This document shows, in pieces, positions 17,696-27,550 of a DNA stretch of 64,000 bases (positions within the stretch are counted from its first letter, which is position 1; each line of letters begins with the position of its first letter). The notes beneath the pieces were generated by a model that did not search any database, was not told the origin of the DNA, and saw only the letters and a list, made by a program, of their open reading frames with translations. The DNA is from Pseudoflavonifractor phocaeensis (GTDB taxonomy: Bacteria > Bacillota > Clostridia > Oscillospirales > Oscillospiraceae). The stretch lies in contig NZ_JADYTU010000004.1 of NCBI RefSeq assembly GCF_021531375.1, positions 1 to 64,000 of the forward strand, given 5' to 3'. Position numbers and translations under genes: made by a program.

Positions 17696-18613
17696 ATGGA
17701 CATCAAAAAGTATCAGGGCGTCATTCCCGCTTTCTATGCCTGCTATGATGAGCAGGGCAACATTTCCCCCGAGGGCACCCGGGCTCTGGTCCGGCACCTG
17801 GCCGGCAAGGGTGTCCGCGGCCTGTATGTGGGCGGCTCCTCCGGCGAGTGCATCTACCAGAGCGTGGCCGAGCGCAAGCTGGTGCTGGAGAACGTGATGG
17901 CCGAGGCCAAGGGCCGCGATCTGACCATCATCGCCCATGTTGCCTGCAACAACACCAAGGACAGCCAGGAGCTGGCCGCCCACGCCGAGAGCCTGGGTGT
18001 GGACGCCATCGCCTCTATCCCCCCCATTTACTTCCATCTGCCCCCCTACGGCATTGCCCAGTACTGGAATGACATCTCCGCCGCCGCCCCCAACACCGAC
18101 TTCATCATCTACAACATTCCCCAGCTGGCCGGCGTGGCTCTGTCCATCCCCCTGCTCCAAGAGATGCTGAAGAACCCCCGTGTGATCGGCGTGAAGAACT
18201 CCTCCATGCCCACCCAGGACATCCAGATGTGGAAGGACGAGGGCGGAGAGAACTTCGTGGTCATGAACGGTCCCGACGAGCAGTTCATCTCCGGCCTGGC
18301 CATGGGCGCTACTGGCGGCATCGGCGGCACCTACGCCGTGATGCCCGAGCTGTTCCTGAAGGTGTGGGACCTGTTCCACGCCGGCAAGATGGCTGAGGCC
18401 GCCAAGATCCAGAACGAGATCTGCCGCATCATCTACAAGCTGTGTTCCGCCCACGGCAACCTGTACGCCGTGATGAAGGAAGTCATCAAGCAGCAGTATG
18501 GTCTGGACATGGGCGGCGTCCGCGCTCCTCTGGCCAACCTGATCGACTCCGACAAGGCCGTGGTGGACGCCTGCTCCAAGCAGATCCAGGATGCCATCGC
18601 CAAATACTGCTGA
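17696..18613 (+). CDS. nanA: N-acetylneuraminate lyase (DHDPS superfamily)
   Basis: ATG 17696 is preceded by AGGAG at 10 bp. The 305-residue TIM-barrel protein has the alpha-keto acid binding GGSSGE, the catalytic Tyr in YNIPQLAG, the Schiff-base Lys in VIGVKNSS, and GATGGIGGTYAVMPE. NanA cleaves N-acetylneuraminate to ManNAc and pyruvate in the cytoplasm. Dihydrodipicolinate synthase or other DHDPS-like lyases share the fold, but location between a sugar importer and NagB/NagA strongly favours NanA. Confidence 0.83.
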   Translation: MDIKKYQGVIPAFYACYDEQGNISPEGTRALVRHLAGKGVRGLYVGGSSGECIYQSVAERKLVLENVMAEAKGRDLTIIAHVACNNTKDSQELAAHAESLGVDAIASIPPIYFHLPPYGIAQYWNDISAAAPNTDFIIYNIPQLAGVALSIPLLQEMLKNPRVIGVKNSSMPTQDIQMWKDEGGENFVVMNGPDEQFISGLAMGATGGIGGTYAVMPELFLKVWDLFHAGKMAEAAKIQNEICRIIYKLCSAHGNLYAVMKEVIKQQYGLDMGGVRAPLANLIDSDKAVVDACSKQIQDAIAKYC

Positions 18614-18626
18614 GGAGGGATTTCCC

Positions 18627-19379
18627 ATGAGAATTTATCTGACCGAAGATTATGACGCCATGAGCCGCCGTGCGGCCAACCTGATCTCCGCGGAAGTCAT
18701 CCGCAATCCCAGCTGCGTGCTGGGTCTGGCCACCGGCTCCACCCCCGTCGGCACCTATAAGCAGCTGGCCGCCTGGAACCAGCGGGGCGACTTCAGCTTC
18801 AAGGAGGTCCGCTCTGTCAACCTGGACGAGTACAAGGGCCTGGCTCCCACCCATGACCAGAGCTACCGCTACTTCATGCAGACCAACCTCTTTGACCACA
18901 TCGACATTGATGTGAACAACACCAATGTGCCCAACGGTCTGGCCGCCGACCCCGTCGCCGAGTGCGCCCGGTATGACGAGCTGGTCCGCTCCCTGGGCTA
19001 CGCCGACCTTCAGCTGCTGGGTCTGGGCCGCAACGGCCACATCGGCTTTAACGAGCCCGCCGACATCTTCGTGAAGGAGACCCATGTGGTGGATCTGACC
19101 CAGAGCACCATCGACGCCAACGCCCGCTTCTTCGCCAGCGCCGACGATGTGCCCCGTCAGGCTCTGACCATGGGCATCGGCTGCATCATGGCCGCCCGCA
19201 GGGTGCTGCTGATCGCCAGCGGCGCCGACAAGGCCGACGCCGTGTACAACGCCTTCTGCGGCCCCATTGATCCCCACTGTCCCGCTTCCATCCTCCAGCT
19301 CCACAGCGACGTAGTCCTGGTGGGCGACAAGGCCGCTCTGAGCAAGCTGGTCGCCGCGGGGGTGCCCGTATGCGAGTAA
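18627..19379 (+). CDS. nagB: Glucosamine-6-phosphate deaminase
   Basis: ATG 18627 follows GAGGAGGG by 6 bp; an in-frame upstream extension lies inside nanA and is not used. The 250-residue product has LGLATGSTPVGTYK, VNLDEYKGL, and the catalytic LGRNGHIGFNEP. It converts GlcN-6-P to fructose-6-P and ammonia. Length and motifs are normal. The 3' end overlaps nagA by 10 bp, indicating coupled translation. Confidence 0.94.
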   Translation: MRIYLTEDYDAMSRRAANLISAEVIRNPSCVLGLATGSTPVGTYKQLAAWNQRGDFSFKEVRSVNLDEYKGLAPTHDQSYRYFMQTNLFDHIDIDVNNTNVPNGLAADPVAECARYDELVRSLGYADLQLLGLGRNGHIGFNEPADIFVKETHVVDLTQSTIDANARFFASADDVPRQALTMGIGCIMAARRVLLIASGADKADAVYNAFCGPIDPHCPASILQLHSDVVLVGDKAALSKLVAAGVPVCE

Positions 19380-20503
19380 CAGGCGGCCAGGTATTTGATC
19401 TGGAACAGGGCTTTGTAACCCGCGACGTCTGCACCAACGGCGCTCTGCTCTCCGCCGCCAGCGGCGACAGCCAGACGCTGGACGCCGCCGGCTGCTATGT
19501 CATCCCCGGACTTGTGGACGTCCACTTCCACGGCTGCGTGGGCGAGGACTTCAGCGACGCTACGCCCGACGGCCTGCAGCGCATGGCCGACTATGAGCTG
19601 AGCCAGGGCGTCACCTATATCTGCCCCGCCGGCATGACCCTGCTGGAGCCTGAACTGACCGCCATCTGCAAAAACGCCGCCGCCCACCGGTCCAAAAACG
19701 CCGGCGGTGCCGAGCTGGTGGGGCTGCATCTGGAGGGTCCCTTCCTCTCCATGGCCAAAAAGGGCGCCCAGAACGGTGACTTCCTCCATGCCCCCGACGT
19801 AGCCATGCTCCGCCGCCTCCAGGAGGCCGCTGAGGGCTGCGTCAAGCTGGTCACGGTTGCTCCCGAGGAGCCGGGCGGTCTGGACTTCGTGAAGGCCGCC
19901 ACGGCGGACGGCATCCATGTCTCCGTGGGACACACCACGGCAGACTATGACACGGCCAGCGCCGCCTTTGCCGCCGGCGCCGACCACGCCACCCACCTCT
20001 ACAACGGCATGCCTCCCCTGCACCACCGCGATCCCGCTGTCATCGGAGCCGCTTCTGACGCCTCCCATGTAATGCCCGAGCTGATTTGTGACGGCGTCCA
20101 CATCCACGGCAGCGTGGTCCGCCTTACGTTCCAGCTCTTCGGCAAGGAGCGCGTTATCCTGATCTCCGACTCTCTGCGGGCCACCGGTATGCCTGACGGC
20201 CAGTATCCCTTCGGCGGCCAGGAGATCGAGGTCCACGGCAACCGCGCCACCATCGTGGGTCATCCCGAGACGCTGGCCGGGTCGGTCACCAGCCTGATGG
20301 GCTGTCTGCGCCAGGCTGTGGCTTTCGGCATCCCCCTGGAGGACGCGGTGCGGGCCTGCTCCTATAACCCTGCCCGGTCCATCGGCATTGAGGGCCGGAC
20401 CGGCAGCCTGGAGGAGGGCAAGGAGGCCAGCTTCGTCCTGTTGGACCAGGACACGCTGGCCATCCGGGCCATCGTATTCAAGGGCGCGCTGGTACAGCAG
20501 TGA
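19370..20503 (+). CDS. nagA: N-acetylglucosamine-6-phosphate deacetylase
   Basis: The 377-residue amidohydrolase has VDVHFHGC, the metal-ligand Glu in LHLEGPFL, His in VGHTTADY, THLYNGM, and the catalytic Asp in ISDSLRATG. It removes acetate from GlcNAc-6-P to feed NagB. Its start lies within nagB. It is the last gene of the transcript that starts at the promoter at 14163; a 270-bp regulatory gap follows. Confidence 0.94.
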   Translation: MRVTGGQVFDLEQGFVTRDVCTNGALLSAASGDSQTLDAAGCYVIPGLVDVHFHGCVGEDFSDATPDGLQRMADYELSQGVTYICPAGMTLLEPELTAICKNAAAHRSKNAGGAELVGLHLEGPFLSMAKKGAQNGDFLHAPDVAMLRRLQEAAEGCVKLVTVAPEEPGGLDFVKAATADGIHVSVGHTTADYDTASAAFAAGADHATHLYNGMPPLHHRDPAVIGAASDASHVMPELICDGVHIHGSVVRLTFQLFGKERVILISDSLRATGMPDGQYPFGGQEIEVHGNRATIVGHPETLAGSVTSLMGCLRQAVAFGIPLEDAVRACSYNPARSIGIEGRTGSLEEGKEASFVLLDQDTLAIRAIVFKGALVQQ

Positions 20504-20537
20504 TCCCGGCCGGTACAACGGACAAAAGTCTGTCAAA

Positions 20538-20560
20538 TATCTCCACATTTGATGGAGATA
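20538..20560. repeat. Inverted repeat after nagA
   Basis: TATCTCCA, 7-base loop, TGGAGATA: perfect 8-bp arms without a T-run. It could be a hairpin ending the nagA transcript or an operator upstream of the next promoter. Confidence 0.5.
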
Positions 20561-20565
20561 CCACC

Positions 20566-20594
20566 TTGAAAATCAGCATTTTTCATGGTACAAT
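20566..20594 (+). promoter_or_regulatory. Promoter of the ABC ATPase gene with overlapping TGAAAA-N7-TTTTCA palindrome
   Basis: TTGAAA, 17-bp spacer, TACAAT. The palindrome TGAAAA/TTTTCA spans 20567-20585, covering the -35 and spacer, and resembles the likely RpiR site at 14113. Confidence 0.7.
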
Positions 20595-20773
20595 AGAGCT
20601 TGGCAACCTGTCCTAATCTGAAATAGGCGCCGGTGCGCTACTCCTACCTTATAGCGCGCCCGGAGCCATAAAAAAGGAGGAGACCAATCCCGCCGGGCCG
20701 GCGGTACGGCAGTGTGGAGACCTGTCGCAACGTCCACGGAGTTTCGCTCTTCGTGGGCAAGGGAGTTTTGCGG
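20595..20773 (+). other. Long structured 5' leader of the ABC ATPase gene
   Basis: About 170 bases separate promoter and start codon. A strong imperfect hairpin at 20626-20667 pairs GGC, CCGG and GCGCTA with TAGCGC, CCGG and GCC, then an A-tract and AAGGAGGAG that has no start codon at the right distance. I do not recognise a known riboswitch. Confidence 0.5.
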
Positions 20774-21922
<1,149 letters not shown>

Positions 21923-21932
21923 TCCAACTCAG

Positions 21933-21968
21933 AAAAACGGGAACTGCCTATGGCAGTTCCCGTTTTTT
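21933..21968 (+). terminator. Intrinsic terminator after the ABC ATPase gene
   Basis: AAAAACGGGAACTGCC, 3-base loop, complement, six T. A-richness on the left arm makes it active also for the convergent clpC-like gene. Confidence 0.9.
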
Positions 21969-21984
21969 CAGTTTCAGACTGACT

Positions 21985-24408
21985 TCACACCAGACGGACC
22001 TGGACTCTGCCATCCTCCGCCACCACGTTCAGCGTATCTCCCTTCTTCATTCGTCCCTCTAAAAGCAGGTCCGCCGCCGGGTCCTCCACCAGGGCGGAGA
22101 TGGCCCGGCGCAGCGGCCGCGCCCCATACTCCCGGTCGCTGCCCTGGCGCGCCAGCAGCTCCACTGCCGGGTCCTCCACCTTCAGCTCCACTCCCAGACG
22201 GCTCAAACGGCTGCCGGTCTCGGACAGCAGCTGGCGGGTAATGGCGCCCAGCGTCTCCCGGTCCAGCGGATGGAACACCAAAATGGAGTCCAGACGGTTG
22301 AGAAACTCGGGGGAAAAGGTGCTCCGGGCATCAGACAGCACCGCCCGCTCCAGCTCCTCCCGCTCCGCGGCACCCCCCGCCGAAAAGCCCAGCTGCCGGC
22401 CCCGGGCAAAGCGGCCCGCACCCAGGTTGGAGGTCATGACAAGCACCGTGTTCCGGAAGTCGGTTTTTCGTCCCTGGGCATCGGTCAGCACTCCCTCTTC
22501 CATCACCTGGAGCAGGACAGACCACACGTCCCGGTGCGCTTTCTCCAGCTCGTCCAGCAGCACCACAGACCAGGGGTTCCGCCGCACCCGTTCGGTGAGC
22601 TGTCCCCCCTCCTCGTGTCCCACATAGCCCGGGGGCGAGCCGATGAGCCGGGATACCGTGTGAGCTTCCATATACTCGGACATGTCGAAGCGGATGAGCG
22701 CCTCCTGACAGCCAAAGAGGGCCTGGGCCAGGGCCCGGCACAGCTGGGTCTTTCCCACGCCGCTGGGGCCCAGGAACAAGAAGCATCCCACCGGCCGCCT
22801 GGGGTCTTTCAGGCCCAGGCGGCTGCGCCGGACGGCCCGGGTCACCGCCTCCACCGCCCGGTCCTGGCCCAAGAGACTGCGGCGCAGCTCCCGGTCCAGC
22901 TGGGCCAGCACCCGCCGGTCCGTCTCGTCGGGCCCCTCCACCGGCACGCCAGTCCACTGGCTCAGCACCGCCCGGATGTGCCGCTCTTCCACTTGTCTGG
23001 GCCCCTGCCCGGCCAGCCATTTGCTCCGGGCCCCCTCCAGTTGGCGGCGAAAATCGCTCTCCGCGTCCCGCATCATGGCGGCCTTTTCAAAATCCTGCTC
23101 CCGGATGGCCTGTGTCATCTGCCTGCCGGCCTGGACAGCCCGGCCCTCCAGCTCCTTCAGCTCCGGAGGCAGCTCCCGCCCCCACAGCCGCGCTTTGGCG
23201 GCCGCCTCGTCCACCAGGTCAATGGCCTTATCCGGCAAAAACCGCTGGGGCAGGTAGCGGATGGACAGATCCACGGCCGCCTCTAAGGCCTGGTCGGTGA
23301 TGGTCAGATGGTGGTAAGTCTCATACCGTCCCCGCAGTCCCCGCAGAACGGTCAGCGTCTGGTCCCGGCTTGGTTCCCGGATGGTCACCGGCTGGAAGCG
23401 GCGCTCCAGCGCGGCGTCCTTTTCGATATGCCGGCGGTACTCGTCGATGGTGGTGGCCCCGATGACCTGTATCTCTCCCCGGGCCAGGGCCGGCTTTAGA
23501 ATATTGGCCGCGTCAATGGCTCCCTCCGCGCTACCGGCCCCCACTATGGTATGGAGCTCGTCGATGAAGAGGATCACATTCCCAGCCTTTCGCACTTCGC
23601 TGAGCACATGACGCAGCTTTTCTTCAAATTCTCCCCGGTACTTGGTCCCCGCTACCATGGCGGACAGGTCCAGGGCGCACAGCCGCCGCCCCAACAGATG
23701 GGCCGGAGCGGTGCCGTCGGAGATGGCCAGCGCCAGGCTCTCCACCACGGCGGTCTTACCCACCCCTGGCTCCCCGATCAGGGCGGGGTTGTTTTTGGTC
23801 CGCCGCGACAGGATCTGGATCACCCGCTCCAGTTCCTCCTCCCGGCCAATCACCGGGTCCAGCTTGCCCTCAGCCGCCATTCGGGTCAGATCCCGGGCAC
23901 ACTGGTCCAACTGGCGGGTGTCAGGCACAGCTCTCTGCTCCGGCTCCCGCGCCCTCCGGGGCGGCAGATTCTCTTCCCCCAGAGATGCGGTGACGGTCTG
24001 GTAGAGCCGTCCCCCGTCCACACCGCACTCCCGCAGCAGCTGGACCGCAGCGCAGTTCTCCTCCCCCAGAAGGCCCAGCAGCAGATGCTCGGAATTTACC
24101 GCCCGCTGTCCCAGCCGCCGGCTCTCCCCCACTGCCCCCTGGATAGCCTGACAGCAGTGGGGCGTCAGCCCCTGGTGCAGCGCCCGGGCCGGCACCCCGA
24201 TGCCCACCCGCTGGGCGATGGCCGCCCGCAGGGTCTTGCTGTCCGCTCCAGCCCGCCGCAGGGCATTGGCCGCGGGACTGTATTCCTGACAGGCCAGGCC
24301 CAACAACAGATGCTCGCTGCCCACATAGCTGTGCCCCAACTGGGCCGCGTTTTCCTGGGCCAGGCGGATGGCCCCCAGGGCTGTGGATGTAAAACGACTG
24401 TCTGCCAT
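21985..24408 (-). CDS. clpC: ClpC-type AAA+ unfoldase
   Basis: ATG 24408 follows GAGGTG by 7 bp. The 807-residue protein has two Clp_N repeats (about 1-145), AAA-1 with [11 protein letters not shown] and [13 protein letters not shown], a UVR-like linker ([17 protein letters not shown]), and AAA-2 with [11 protein letters not shown] and [17 protein letters not shown] in AAA-2 matches the LGF loop that docks ClpP, and the lack of a long coiled coil excludes ClpB. It unfolds substrates for ClpP. Unlike Bacillus clpC it is not linked to ctsR, mcsA or mcsB here, and no CIRCE is visible upstream. Confidence 0.88.
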   Translation of the reverse strand: MADSRFTSTALGAIRLAQENAAQLGHSYVGSEHLLLGLACQEYSPAANALRRAGADSKTLRAAIAQRVGIGVPARALHQGLTPHCCQAIQGAVGESRRLGQRAVNSEHLLLGLLGEENCAAVQLLRECGVDGGRLYQTVTASLGEENLPPRRAREPEQRAVPDTRQLDQCARDLTRMAAEGKLDPVIGREEELERVIQILSRRTKNNPALIGEPGVGKTAVVESLALAISDGTAPAHLLGRRLCALDLSAMVAGTKYRGEFEEKLRHVLSEVRKAGNVILFIDELHTIVGAGSAEGAIDAANILKPALARGEIQVIGATTIDEYRRHIEKDAALERRFQPVTIREPSRDQTLTVLRGLRGRYETYHHLTITDQALEAAVDLSIRYLPQRFLPDKAIDLVDEAAAKARLWGRELPPELKELEGRAVQAGRQMTQAIREQDFEKAAMMRDAESDFRRQLEGARSKWLAGQGPRQVEERHIRAVLSQWTGVPVEGPDETDRRVLAQLDRELRRSLLGQDRAVEAVTRAVRRSRLGLKDPRRPVGCFLFLGPSGVGKTQLCRALAQALFGCQEALIRFDMSEYMEAHTVSRLIGSPPGYVGHEEGGQLTERVRRNPWSVVLLDELEKAHRDVWSVLLQVMEEGVLTDAQGRKTDFRNTVLVMTSNLGAGRFARGRQLGFSAGGAAEREELERAVLSDARSTFSPEFLNRLDSILVFHPLDRETLGAITRQLLSETGSRLSRLGVELKVEDPAVELLARQGSDREYGARPLRRAISALVEDPAADLLLEGRMKKGDTLNVVAEDGRVQVRLV

Positions 24409-24466
24409 ACATTTCACCTCATCCAAAATCTTTTTTAAGCATGCCCGCCTTTTCTAAAATTTAGCA

Positions 24467-24494
24467 TTGCATTTTTAGAAAGATGTGATAGAAT
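24467..24494 (+). promoter_or_regulatory. Promoter of the ferredoxin gene
   Basis: TTGCAT, 16-bp spacer, TAGAAT, 31 bp before the start codon. Confidence 0.6.
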
Positions 24495-24525
24495 GAATGT
24501 ACATTTTAAGGGAGGTGTACTTACT

Positions 24526-24696
24526 ATGGCTTATGTCATCAGCGATGCTTGCATCAGCTGTGGTTCCTGCGCGGATGCCTGCCCCGTGGGCGCCATTGCT
24601 CAGGGTGCTGATCATTACGAGATCAATGCCGATTCCTGCCTGGACTGCGGTTCCTGCGCGGATACCTGCCCCATGAGCGCGATCTCTCAGGGCTAA
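24526..24696 (+). CDS. 2[4Fe-4S] ferredoxin, clostridial type
   Basis: ATG 24526 follows GGGAGGTG; the open frame upstream runs through the promoter and is not coding. The 56-residue protein contains two CxxCxxCxxxCP motifs (CISCGSCADACP and CLDCGSCADTCP), the classic low-potential electron carrier for ferredoxin-dependent fermentation enzymes and hydrogenases. It is a single-gene transcript between its own promoter and terminator. Length and cysteine spacing are standard. Confidence 0.95.
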   Translation: MAYVISDACISCGSCADACPVGAIAQGADHYEINADSCLDCGSCADTCPMSAISQG

Positions 24697-24708
24697 TTAC
24701 ATGAAAGA

Positions 24709-24743
24709 GACGACGCCGGGAAATGCTCGGCGTCGTCTTTTTT
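24709..24743 (+). terminator. Terminator after ferredoxin gene
   Basis: GACGACGCCG / CGGCGTCGTC with a 9-base loop and six T. Confidence 0.92.
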
Positions 24744-24788
24744 ATCTCTTAATCTAATATTTAAAATTATATTTGGTCATTTTTCATA

Positions 24789-24817
24789 TTGATATTCTCC
24801 ATCCATTGGGATATACT
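24789..24817 (+). promoter_or_regulatory. Promoter of the TrhA/hemolysin III gene
   Basis: TTGATA, 17-bp spacer, TATACT. Confidence 0.7.
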
Positions 24818-24864
24818 GAGGACAGTAAGCGATCCGTCCCTCCCAAGGAAAGGAGTGTCCCTCT

Positions 24865-25584
24865 ATGCGTTCCAATGCTGTTTCTGTAAATCAGGCCTTC
24901 TTCCGCCCCGCCCCCCGCCGCCGGGAGGTCCGGGACCCCTACGACGGTCTGCGTCCCTGGTCCGCCATCACCCACGGCGTGGGCGCCGGGCTGGCCGTAC
25001 TGGGCACCGCCGCCCTGCTGGTCCGCGCCGCGGGGCTGGGTAAATGGCTCCATTTCTGGCTGTTTCTGGTCTATGGTCTGTCTATGATCGGCCTGTACAC
25101 CGCCAGCACCCTGTACCACTGTCTCAATACGTCGGTCCCCGTCCGCATCGCCCTTCGGAAATACGACCACTGCTCCATCTACCTGCTCATCGCCGGCAGC
25201 TACACCCCCATCTGTCTCACCGCTCTGGCAGACCGCGGCGGCCCCGCTCTGCTGGCCGCCGTGTGGGCACTGGCCGCCGCCGGTCTTGTCCTGACCATTG
25301 CCAAGCTGTCCATCCCCCGGTGGCTCACCAGCGTCATCTACCTGGCCATGGGGTGGCTGGCCATCTTCGCCATCGTCCCCATCTACCGCACCCTGCCCGC
25401 CTACGGCTTCTTCTGGCTGCTGGCCGGCGGCATTCTCTACTCCGTGGGCGGCGTTCTCTACGCCGTGAAGTGGCCCGGACGGAACAATCCCCGCTTCGGC
25501 TGCCATGAGATCTTCCATGTTTTTATTCTTCTGGGCAGCGCGGCCCACTTCATTCTCATGTATCAGGTCATCGCCCTGCTGTAA
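24865..25584 (+). CDS. TrhA/hemolysin III-family (PAQR) membrane protein
   Basis: The 239-residue protein shows the family pattern: DGLRPWSAITHGVGAG at the N-terminus, STLYHC in span 2-3, KYDHCSIYLLIAGSYTP, and a C-terminal CHEIFHVFILLGSAAHF, which together supply the conserved Ser/Asp/His metal cluster. Seven spans are visible. PAQR-like bacterial proteins are linked to membrane fluidity homeostasis; haemolysis is a legacy name. AAGGAG lies before ATG. Monocistronic, with own promoter and terminator. Confidence 0.92.
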   Translation: MRSNAVSVNQAFFRPAPRRREVRDPYDGLRPWSAITHGVGAGLAVLGTAALLVRAAGLGKWLHFWLFLVYGLSMIGLYTASTLYHCLNTSVPVRIALRKYDHCSIYLLIAGSYTPICLTALADRGGPALLAAVWALAAAGLVLTIAKLSIPRWLTSVIYLAMGWLAIFAIVPIYRTLPAYGFFWLLAGGILYSVGGVLYAVKWPGRNNPRFGCHEIFHVFILLGSAAHFILMYQVIALL

Positions 25585-25597
25585 GAGCAGCGCCCAG

Positions 25598-25625
25598 GCC
25601 GGGAGCTTCCGCTCCCGGCTTTTTT
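25598..25625 (+). terminator. Terminator after TrhA gene
   Basis: GCCGGGAGC, TTCC loop, complement, six T. Confidence 0.93.
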
Positions 25626-25651
25626 ATTGAATTTTCATGTAAAAAAAGTGT

Positions 25652-25681
25652 TTGAAATTTTTAAAAAACAAGTGTTATGAT
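25652..25681 (+). promoter_or_regulatory. Promoter of the small ORF at 25749
   Basis: TTGAAA, 18-bp spacer, TATGAT. Confidence 0.6.
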
Positions 25682-25748
25682 AAGAATGTAGCCAAAATAG
25701 TTCATTTATTTGCACCTCACATTTTTGTACACAGAAAGGAGCACAAGT

Positions 25749-25988
25749 ATGAAACGCATCAAAGCCGCCTGCATCCAGCAGACCCTCCACTTTCTCCTCA
25801 AAGAGGATGCCGACCGTGACCTCGCCGCGTCCGCCGTCCAGGAGGAGGTCCGGCGCTACAAGCAGCAGTTGGAGCGCGGCCGTGTCCAGCACAAAATCCT
25901 CTCTGAAGAGACTTTAGAGGACGGCTCTGTTCTCATCAAGATCATCAAGCAGTACAACACGTCCCCGGTGGGAGATTATCTGAACTAA
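25749..25988 (+). CDS. Small conserved-looking hypothetical protein
   Basis: ATG 25749 follows AAAGGAG by 7 bp. The 79-residue protein is charged and soluble: MKRIKAACIQQTLHF, a helical DLAASAVQEEVRRYKQQLER, then a beta-like segment with LEDGSVLIKIIKQYN and a DYLN end. No cysteine motif, signal or membrane span is present. It has its own promoter and terminator, so it is a genuine gene. I believe similar small proteins occur in related Clostridia, but no function is known to me. Confidence 0.75.
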   Translation: MKRIKAACIQQTLHFLLKEDADRDLAASAVQEEVRRYKQQLERGRVQHKILSEETLEDGSVLIKIIKQYNTSPVGDYLN

Positions 25989-25994
25989 AGCATA

Positions 25995-26021
25995 CGCCGG
26001 CCGCTGCAACAGCGGCCGGCG
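25995..26021. terminator. GC-rich terminator hairpin
   Basis: CGCCGGCCGCTG, CAA loop, perfect complement, followed by CGACATTTTT. It serves the small gene and possibly the convergent MATE gene. Confidence 0.8.
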
Positions 26022-26048
26022 CGACATTTTTCATTGATATTCCATTCA

Positions 26049-27434
26049 TCATTGGAAACGGTCTCCGCCGTTCTCCACGATCTCCCTGCGGTATACCCAG
26101 CGCAGAAAAATCGTACAAAGGGTGACGGAAAACACCTCGGCAATGGGGAAAGCCCACCACACCGTATCCAGCCCGTGGATCTTGGACAGGAGGAAGGCCG
26201 CCGGAAGCAGCACCACCAGCTGGCGTACCACTGACACCGCCAGACTGAGCACACCGTGACCCAGGGCCTGGAACACCGAGGAGCACACGATGCAGAAGCC
26301 TGCAAACAAAAAGCTAATGGAGATGGTCCGCAGCGCGGGCACGCCGATGGACAGCAGATCGCCGCTGGTCTCTCCCTCCGCCAGGAACATAGATAGGAAC
26401 AGGTCTGGCGCCAGCTGGAAGGCTAAAAAGCCCAGGAACATGATCCCCATGGCGTACATGACGCTGAGCTTGATGGTCTTGACGATCCGGTCCGGCTTCC
26501 TTGCCCCGTAATTATAGGCCACAATGGGCACCATGCCGTTGTTCAGGCCGAACACCGGCATAAAAATAAAGGACTGGAGCTTGAAGTAGACGCCAAAGAC
26601 GGCGGTGGCGGTGGCGGTAAAGGCGATGAGGATCTGGTTCATGCCAAAAACCATCACCGAGCCGATGGACTGCATGGCGATGGAGGGCAGACCCACGCTG
26701 TAGATGCCTCCAATGACCCGGCGGCTTGGCCGGAAGCCCTTCAGCGACAGGTGGATGTCCGGATTTCGGGTCAGATTGAACACCAGAGACAGGCATCCCC
26801 CGGCAATCTGGCCGATAACGGTAGCCAGAGCGGCGCCCGCAACCTCCATTCTTGGAAAGCCAAACAGACCGAAGATCAGGATGGGGTCCAAAATGATATT
26901 GGTCAGCGCGCCCACCGCCTGGGTGACCATGGTCAGGACGGTACGGCCGGTGGCCTGAAGCAGCCTGTCAAAGGTAACGGCGGCGAACAAGCCCGCGCTC
27001 ATGCCGCAGCAGATGGTCAGATACTGGGTGCCACGGTCCACAATGCCGGCGATATCCGTCTGCACCGTGTAAAACAGCCGGGAGCAGGTCAGACCCAGAA
27101 CCGTAAATACCAGACAGCTGAGCAGCGCCAGGAACAGGCCGTTCAGGGCGGTCTGGTCGGCCAGCTTCTGATCCTTCTGGCCCAGGCTCCGGGACAGCAG
27201 GGCGTTGATCCCTACGCCGGTGCCCACCGCCACCGAGATCATCAGGTTCTGTACCGGGAAAGCCAGGGACACCGCATTCAGCGCGTCTTCACTGAGTTTG
27301 GCAACGAAGACGCTGTCCACCACATTGTACAGTGCCTGGACCAACATGGAAATAATCATGGGCACCGCCATGTTCAGTAGCAGCCGATTGACCGGCATCA
27401 CGCCCATTTTGTTCTCATTGGCGGGTCGTTCCAC
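26049..27434 (-). CDS. MATE-family efflux pump
   Basis: GTG start 6 bp after AAGGAGG. The 461-residue protein has twelve membrane spans in two MatE halves (MAVPMIISMLVQALYNVVDSVFV; the second begins near GLPSIAMQSIGSV), plus NIILDPILIFG and VAYNYGA signatures of DinF/NorM-like exporters. It exports cationic drugs or metabolites by Na+ or H+ antiport. Monocistronic with a consensus promoter and a long inverted repeat at the transcription start (see 27450). A paralogue lies at 60035. Confidence 0.93.
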   Translation of the reverse strand: MERPANENKMGVMPVNRLLLNMAVPMIISMLVQALYNVVDSVFVAKLSEDALNAVSLAFPVQNLMISVAVGTGVGINALLSRSLGQKDQKLADQTALNGLFLALLSCLVFTVLGLTCSRLFYTVQTDIAGIVDRGTQYLTICCGMSAGLFAAVTFDRLLQATGRTVLTMVTQAVGALTNIILDPILIFGLFGFPRMEVAGAALATVIGQIAGGCLSLVFNLTRNPDIHLSLKGFRPSRRVIGGIYSVGLPSIAMQSIGSVMVFGMNQILIAFTATATAVFGVYFKLQSFIFMPVFGLNNGMVPIVAYNYGARKPDRIVKTIKLSVMYAMGIMFLGFLAFQLAPDLFLSMFLAEGETSGDLLSIGVPALRTISISFLFAGFCIVCSSVFQALGHGVLSLAVSVVRQLVVLLPAAFLLSKIHGLDTVWWAFPIAEVFSVTLCTIFLRWVYRREIVENGGDRFQ

Positions 27435-27449
27435 GGGTGTTCCTCCTTC

Positions 27450-27489
27450 AATCTATCTTTTCAGCGCTTCTTTTACATAAAGATAGATT
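27450..27489. promoter_or_regulatory. Inverted repeat at the MATE gene transcription start, possible operator
   Basis: AATCTATCTTT and AAAGATAGATT are perfect 11-bp arms 18 bp apart, one overlapping the -10. Could bind a regulator or fold in the 5' UTR. Confidence 0.6.
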
Positions 27490-27515
27490 ATAGAGGAATT
27501 CAATTTTAATGTCAA
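27487..27515 (-). promoter_or_regulatory. Consensus sigma-A promoter of the MATE gene
   Basis: Minus strand TTGACA, 17-bp spacer, TATAAT: both hexamers are perfect. Confidence 0.88.
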
Positions 27516-27550
27516 TGTCACCCCGCGGTCTCAGTCAAAAAAACGAGGAC

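Noticed and set aside
20595-20773. 6S RNA or SRP RNA in the leader region
   Set aside because: The SRP GGAAG/AGCA core is absent and the central-bubble layout of 6S RNA is not evident; left as an unassigned leader.
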